The notes beneath the pieces were generated by a model. That model was not told the origin of the DNA, made no database searches, and saw nothing but the letters and a program-made list of their open reading frames with translations. This document shows, in pieces, positions 18,301-22,282 of a stretch of DNA of 22,282 nucleotides. The translations under genes and the position numbers were made by a program. Position 1 is the first letter of the stretch. Every line of letters begins with the position of its first letter. Source of the DNA: Silene noctiflora (taxonomy: Eukaryota > Streptophyta > Magnoliopsida > Caryophyllales > Caryophyllaceae); contig VHZZ01014515.1 in the NCBI GenBank assembly GCA_009801015.1, forward strand, positions 10,449 through 32,730, written 5' to 3'.

Positions 18301-20525
18301 TTGATTCTTTACGTTTCCTTTTTTTGTGAGAAAAACTTTTAATAGGCGTACAGAATAAGTTGGGGAGAGAAGCGATGTAAATACAACAGGGTAGAAATGG
18401 AAAGAAATGCCACAGTTGAAGTAACAAACTTCCCTATACATAATTGTTCAAAAAACGCCAGATAGCTGGACTTTGAAGGCATAGTATAATATATTAAAGC
18501 TAAGAAGTCAGGCATCAAGTTTCACTTTTGACCTGGAAGGGGAATAAGAAAACACTATGATTGGTTATCCACAAACTTGTTCATACAATTGCACCTATTA
18601 ATTGACCTGCCTGACATAGCACTAATCTTAACATCCAAGACAATATCATGAAATACAAAACCAGGATACTAAGATTTTAAGACGGTTTTGGGGCACACTT
18701 AAAGTCATTCATAGACTAAGAATGAAAATAAAGTCGGATTTTCATGAAGGATATTGTCTATATCTAGCTTTGTTACTTCCGATGAGGATTACCCTCATGG
18801 TGGTGTAATTTGTTATTCAATCAAATTACTGTTATTGAGGAATGCACAAAGCGTATTTCTGATCAAAAGAGAAAAAGTTCTACAACGCAATACCTCCTAT
18901 CTTCTGTTAACTTTTACATCAGCTAAAAAAATGTGTATCATCTATGTTTACTCGTATGAAGAAAGGGTCGGATCCAAAGTCTGGTGCAGTCCAATGTAGG
19001 ACAATTCACAACATAAAGGTGAATTTTCAATTTTGTTTTAAAATTAGACCTCTCCCAGGAACAAAGGAATTCCCTTCCTTACCATTATCAGCAAGTTCGG
19101 TAAGAATCACTCTTAAAAAGTAGTCTCATTTGATTGAATAATTGACCAATCCAAAACATCCATGCTGTTGCGCCCTTAATTGAAAACGGAAAGTCATGAA
19201 ATTCATTTTGCCCAAATAACTCAATTTTCATCCATGAATTATTTGTGTCAATGGATGAGTTCGATATTTGGATATTATTTGTATTCATAATTTGGCAGAA
19301 AGAATACGCTGCTGCAGCTGGACTTCAATCCTTGGCTCTGAACTGAATCATTTCTGTTCCATTCCCAAGTCTCTGAATATATGAAGTCGATCGGGCCGTC
19401 CCACCTATCAGAACGATCGGAAATGACTTCTCTTCCCCTGTAGGTATTATTTTTTTGTTTCCACTAAAAACAAACAAATCACAATTCCAAGAAATTACCG
19501 AATCAGTTTTCAGCAAAATTGCATCGTGACGAGTGTTTCTGTCATGCCGTAGCCGTCAAACTTTCAGATTTGCGAGTCAGGGCCACTCATTCAATAACAT
19601 TAGCGCTTATTCGCGTGGGTATACTGTCAGAGGCTACAACTTGGCATTGGTTGTCCATAAGAATGCCAAGATATTTGAGTTGACACAAATCTTTCAGAGT
19701 GACTAGACTGACCAATTCTCAGTGTTTCTCCATCTCCATCTGTATCACTTTCGTCATCCCACACCCACACCTTGCAAGACTTTTTTAGTTTTTCTCCTTT
19801 TTTTTAACTGACGGAAATTCAATGATTACAAATTTTCCTTCCTTAATCATGGGAACTTTTTAAGCTGACACACAGAAAGTCTTCGCTCTCATGCAATATT
19901 CTTTGACTTTGGTAATTGAACCTTAGGTTTAAAATTAACCCAAACATCAGATAAGACCTCTATCTTTGTAATTGAGTTGCTGCGTGATGCACTTGCAATG
20001 ATCAAACTGTTTTAAAAAGCACAAAGTACTGTGCGATTTCCATATGTTTTCTTCTAGTGCTTTATATACCTTTCTTTTTGCCCAATTATACTACAATTTA
20101 ATTTATCTACGTGTTCACCCTCTTTAAAACCCAAAAAAAGTGGCAACGTTGCACAAATTTATGTTGAAAATACAAATATGTTTACAAACATAGTGCGCCG
20201 CATGAGCACGAGGCAAACACCTTCATCTTACTCGTCGTCAGGGGCTAGGGGCCCTTTTGGCTAAGTGGGCATCATGCCTTTCTGCACTAACGGATGCTAA
20301 AGCTAAATTCAGGTGACAAAACATCCAATGGCTAGAGTGTTCAGCGGGCATTTATGAGGAAAATAACCCTTTGTTTGGATGGATGGATTTGGAGGGAAAG
20401 AGATAGGGACAAACTCCCTGTATTGGTTAGCAAGTTCGGTTGGACGATCTCGAGGGGGGAAATAGAGGAATCCATTCTCCCAAGTCCCACCAACACGCCT
20501 AAGTAAAATCCCTCTAGGCTCCAAC

Positions 20526-20650
20526 TAGAGGTGGCAAATGGGGTCAATCGGGTCGGGTATGGGTCGGGTCAGTTCGGGTCTGTCACACATTTCGGGACGG
20601 GTCGAGTCACTTTCGAGTATGGGTCATTTTGGGTCGGGTCGCTTTCAGTT
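20526..20650 (+). mobile_element. hAT-like terminus with GGGTCGGGT repeats (fragment)
   Basis: It starts tagaggtggcaaatggg and continues with many gggtcgggt-type units. This is a common arrangement at the ends of plant hAT-type elements, where (C/T)AGxGGTGGCAAA is a frequent terminus. No matching opposite end and no 8-bp duplication were found in the window, so only one end is supported. Confidence 0.45.
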
Positions 20651-20763
20651 AATGGCTAAACACTTTAGTAAGTACTATTTTGATTAAGAAATACTACTTT
20701 GCAAATTTAATTATTATTAGGGACGGTTGTAAGTCTCGTAACGAATGAAACTTTATTTTGATA

Positions 20764-21084
20764 TGTAATACTCCACTAAACCGAAGACGTTATTCGGGTG
20801 GGGTTCCTCCTTGAAGAGGTTCATTGATAGGCTGAAAATCTGACTAGTGCTTAAAGGGATTGGAAGTATTACTCATATCAACAAAGTGCACTTTCTTTTC
20901 TGGTTATCCATGCAAAAGAACTCCACAGTTAAGCACACGCTTGGCTTGGCTCGGAGTAGTCTTAGGATGGATGAGAATGGGTGACCTCCTGAGAAGGTTC
21001 TCGGGATGCACATGAGTGGGGACAAAATGCGCTAGAAAGGATGAGTGACCGCTCCCGACCCAGGGTTTGGGCCGGGGTGTTAGA
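20764..21084 (+). mobile_element. Cassandra-type TRIM solo LTR carrying 5S rRNA sequence
   Basis: A segment of about 321 bp begins TGTAATACTCC and ends close to GGGGTGTTAGA. It embeds a 5S rRNA-like core: agaactccacagttaagc at 20917-20934, gagtagt at about 20954, and tgggtgacctcct at 20978-20990. Cassandra elements are short non-autonomous LTR retrotransposons whose LTRs are known to carry 5S-derived sequence with its pol III promoter boxes. Only one LTR is seen, so it is a solo LTR fossil. The flank tgata on the left and agata on the right may be a worn 5-bp duplication, blurred by the GATA repeat that follows. Confidence 0.8.
20905..21012 (+). pseudogene. 5S rRNA-derived sequence inside the Cassandra LTR
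   Basis: It aligns by eye with the 3' three-quarters of plant 5S rRNA: AACTCCxxAGTTAAGC (A-box region), GAGTAGT (intermediate element) and GGGTGACCTCCTGxGAAG (C-box). It lies within an LTR with the usual TG start, is diverged, and has no 5' GGGTGCGATCATACC block. It is therefore not a functional 5S gene. Confidence 0.8.
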
Positions 21085-21134
21085 GATAGATAGATAGATA
21101 GATAGATATATATATAAAGAGAGAGAGAGAGAGT
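21083..21134. repeat. Compound microsatellite (GATA)n(TA)n(GA)n
   Basis: It directly follows the Cassandra LTR: about five GATA units, then TA repeats, then about eight GA units. Confidence 0.95.
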
Positions 21135-21300
21135 GAAAGGATCATTTGAGTCCCCCCTTCCTCCTTGAGTCCATGAGTCCTCTTTAGAGCCCTTAGATGA
21201 GAGAGATTAAAGGCCGAGATTGAAGCAACAAAAAAGGGGATTAATTAGCTAATTAACACACTCTCTCACTATCTTTACTAATCTAACCTAATTAACCACT
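21135..21300. other. Unassigned sequence with gagtcc repeats
   Basis: It holds gagtcc three times (gagtcccccc, gagtccatgagtcctc) followed by agagcccttagatgagagagat. The style recalls the termini of plant repetitive elements, but I cannot assign a family. No ORF is seen. Confidence 0.3.
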
Positions 21301-21308
21301 AATTCACT

Positions 21309-21317
21309 ATATATAAT
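21309..21317 (+). promoter_or_regulatory. TATA box followed by a CT-rich leader
   Basis: TATATATAA is followed after about 20 bp by about 400 bp that is strongly C/T-rich (ctctcatctcgtt, ccaccacc and similar). This is the layout of a plant core promoter with a Y-patch leader. It could drive a gene running off the right edge or be the promoter of an LTR. A 103-codon frame at 21498-21809 follows but is low-complexity (Pro/Ser/Thr/Leu) with no domain. Confidence 0.4.
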
Positions 21318-21819
21318 TTATTTTCCAACCACTTCCCTCTCATCTCGTTCATTTCACACAGCTCACTCTCTATCATTTCTCGCTATTTTCTGTCTTCCTC
21401 CACCCACCACCAACACTCCCCCTCCCCTACTCTGCCACCACCCTGCACTCCACTTCTCTGCCACCACCCAGCCTGCCGCCAACCACCACCACCATTCTTG
21501 TTTTGTCCAGATCTAGACAACAACACCAACCACTTCCTCTTCTCCTCTTTAAAACCACCACCTTCCTCCTATCTTCTTCTCCCCCACCGTCCTGCCACCA
21601 TCGCCTTCCTCCTCTCTCCTTTCTTCTTCGTCACTTCTGTCGCCAAGCCCACTCGCATCCCCTCGCCGTCAGCAACGCCATCAGCCGCCACCAACAATAA
21701 CAAACACCCACAACAACGCCGTCTGCCGCCTCGACAGATTTGGTGTTTGTATTGCGAGTATGTGCGGTGGTGTGGTGGTCGTGTGGTAATGGTGGTGTTG
21801 GTCGTGTAGGTGAGGCTAC

Positions 21820-22282
21820 ATGCGAAATATTTTTTTTTTTTAATTTCCCTCTTTTTTTTAATTATTATGGTGGTGATTGTTTTGTTTTTAGTATTATGGT
21901 GGCTAGATCTGAAATGTTGTGATGTAAGTTTTTTTTTTTAAATTATTATCGTCTTGTTTTATAAACCGTCTTTATTTTTATATTTTGATATTTCAAATAT
22001 CGTGATGTGTTTTATATTTTTATATTTTAAATATCGTCTTGTTTTATACTTTTTTAGATTTTGTTTTACAAATCTCGTTTTTATTTTTGTGAGATCTTTT
22101 TATTTTAATGTTAGATCTTCAAATAAGGACCAAAGTTACACTTATAAGGGACCAAAGTTACACTCGTAAAGCATCAAAGTTACACTCGTAAATTGTTAAA
22201 ATTATGTAAATTCAAATTTTTTTTCAGATTTTATTTTTCAAATCTCGTTTTATTTTTGTGAGATTCTTTTATTTTAATGTTA
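21820..22282. repeat. AT/T-rich region with tandem repeats at the window edge
   Basis: Three 22-bp units ggaccaaagttacactcgta-like lie at 22127-22148, 22149-22170 and 22171-22192. A T-rich segment of about 57 bp (aaatctcgtttt...gtgaga...tattttaatgtta) occurs at 22056-22113 and again at 22226-22282, 170 bp apart, with the second copy cut by the window end. The phrase atcgtcttgttttata also occurs near 21948 and 22034. No gene is supported here. Confidence 0.8.

Larger units (their letters stand above)
18023..20525. other. 2.5 kb upstream of the first visible TypA exon, no exon found
   Basis: Because exon 1 visible begins with a splice acceptor, this stretch should be intron of the TypA gene if the gene is whole. 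I searched the minus strand for the preceding beta-barrel and GTPase motifs (for example NKxDRP, DTPGHxDF, GHT(V/I)A(N)) and saw none. It contains a LINE-like fragment (18198-18255) and a Stowaway-like terminus (18284-18300). Minus-strand frames at 19088-19288 and 19325-19516 show no recognisable domain. The rest is AT-rich. Confidence 0.65.

Noticed and set aside
19088-19516. Two minus-strand ORFs of 63-66 codons upstream of TypA, considered as missing TypA exons
   Set aside because: No GTPase, switch or beta-barrel motif, and no match to the expected sequence before LPTVEL.
20365-20400. ccctttgtttggatggatgg, resembling a DNA-transposon terminus
   Set aside because: No inverted partner or target duplication was found, and the motif is common and short.
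20905-21012. Functional 5S rRNA gene
   Set aside because: It is embedded in an LTR with TG start, the 5' end of 5S is missing and the C-box region is altered.
21498-21809. 103-codon plus-strand ORF after the TATA box
   Set aside because: Proline/serine/leucine-rich low-complexity reading of CT-rich DNA with no domain or splice partner; not enough to call a gene.

Overview
The window is plant nuclear DNA, almost certainly a dicot. It has spliced genes with GT-AG introns, Ty1/copia and Ty3/gypsy fossils, a Cassandra-type LTR carrying 5S rRNA sequence, MITE-like elements and AT-rich intergenic DNA. I cannot fix the species from sequence alone.

Left third, about 1-7550: a pile of retroelement fossils. 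On the minus strand a Ty3/gypsy gag start lies at about 104-301. Its long leader, studded with the 12-bp palindrome ACTCGATCGAGT, runs back to an 81-bp inverted repeat at 1132-1388. Both arms of that repeat carry a primer-binding-site-like motif, so two gypsy leaders face away from each other. From about 1502 to beyond 7090 lies a broken, 5'-truncated Ty1/copia element (integrase, reverse transcriptase, RNase H, start of the 3' LTR). A 2751-bp gypsy-type solo LTR (3977-6727) has inserted into its RNase H part. The copia LTR holds an exceptionally regular array of heat-shock elements.

Middle, about 7830-18022, minus strand: the only host gene recognised. Twelve exons encode the C-terminal 314 residues of an organellar TypA/BipA translational GTPase of the alpha-proteobacterial type (Arabidopsis At2g31060/EMB2785-like). 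Every splice junction fits GT-AG and the frame stays open from 18022 to the stop at 8140. Introns hold an 842-bp terminal-inverted-repeat element, a 228-bp MITE with a 9-bp target duplication, a 67-bp-arm foldback and a 31-nt poly-A tract. The N-terminal half, with the GTP-binding domain, is not visible in the 4.2 kb upstream. Either the next intron is very long or the gene is cut.

Right part, 18023-22282: intergenic or intronic DNA with a LINE-like 3' end, a Stowaway-like terminus, a hAT-like GGGTCGGGT-rich end, a Cassandra LTR, a compound microsatellite, then a TATA box with a CT-rich leader and AT-rich tandem repeats running off the window. No protein-coding gene could be supported there.

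There is no operon or pathway. TypA acts alone as a ribosome-associated GTPase, and everything else is repeat-derived.
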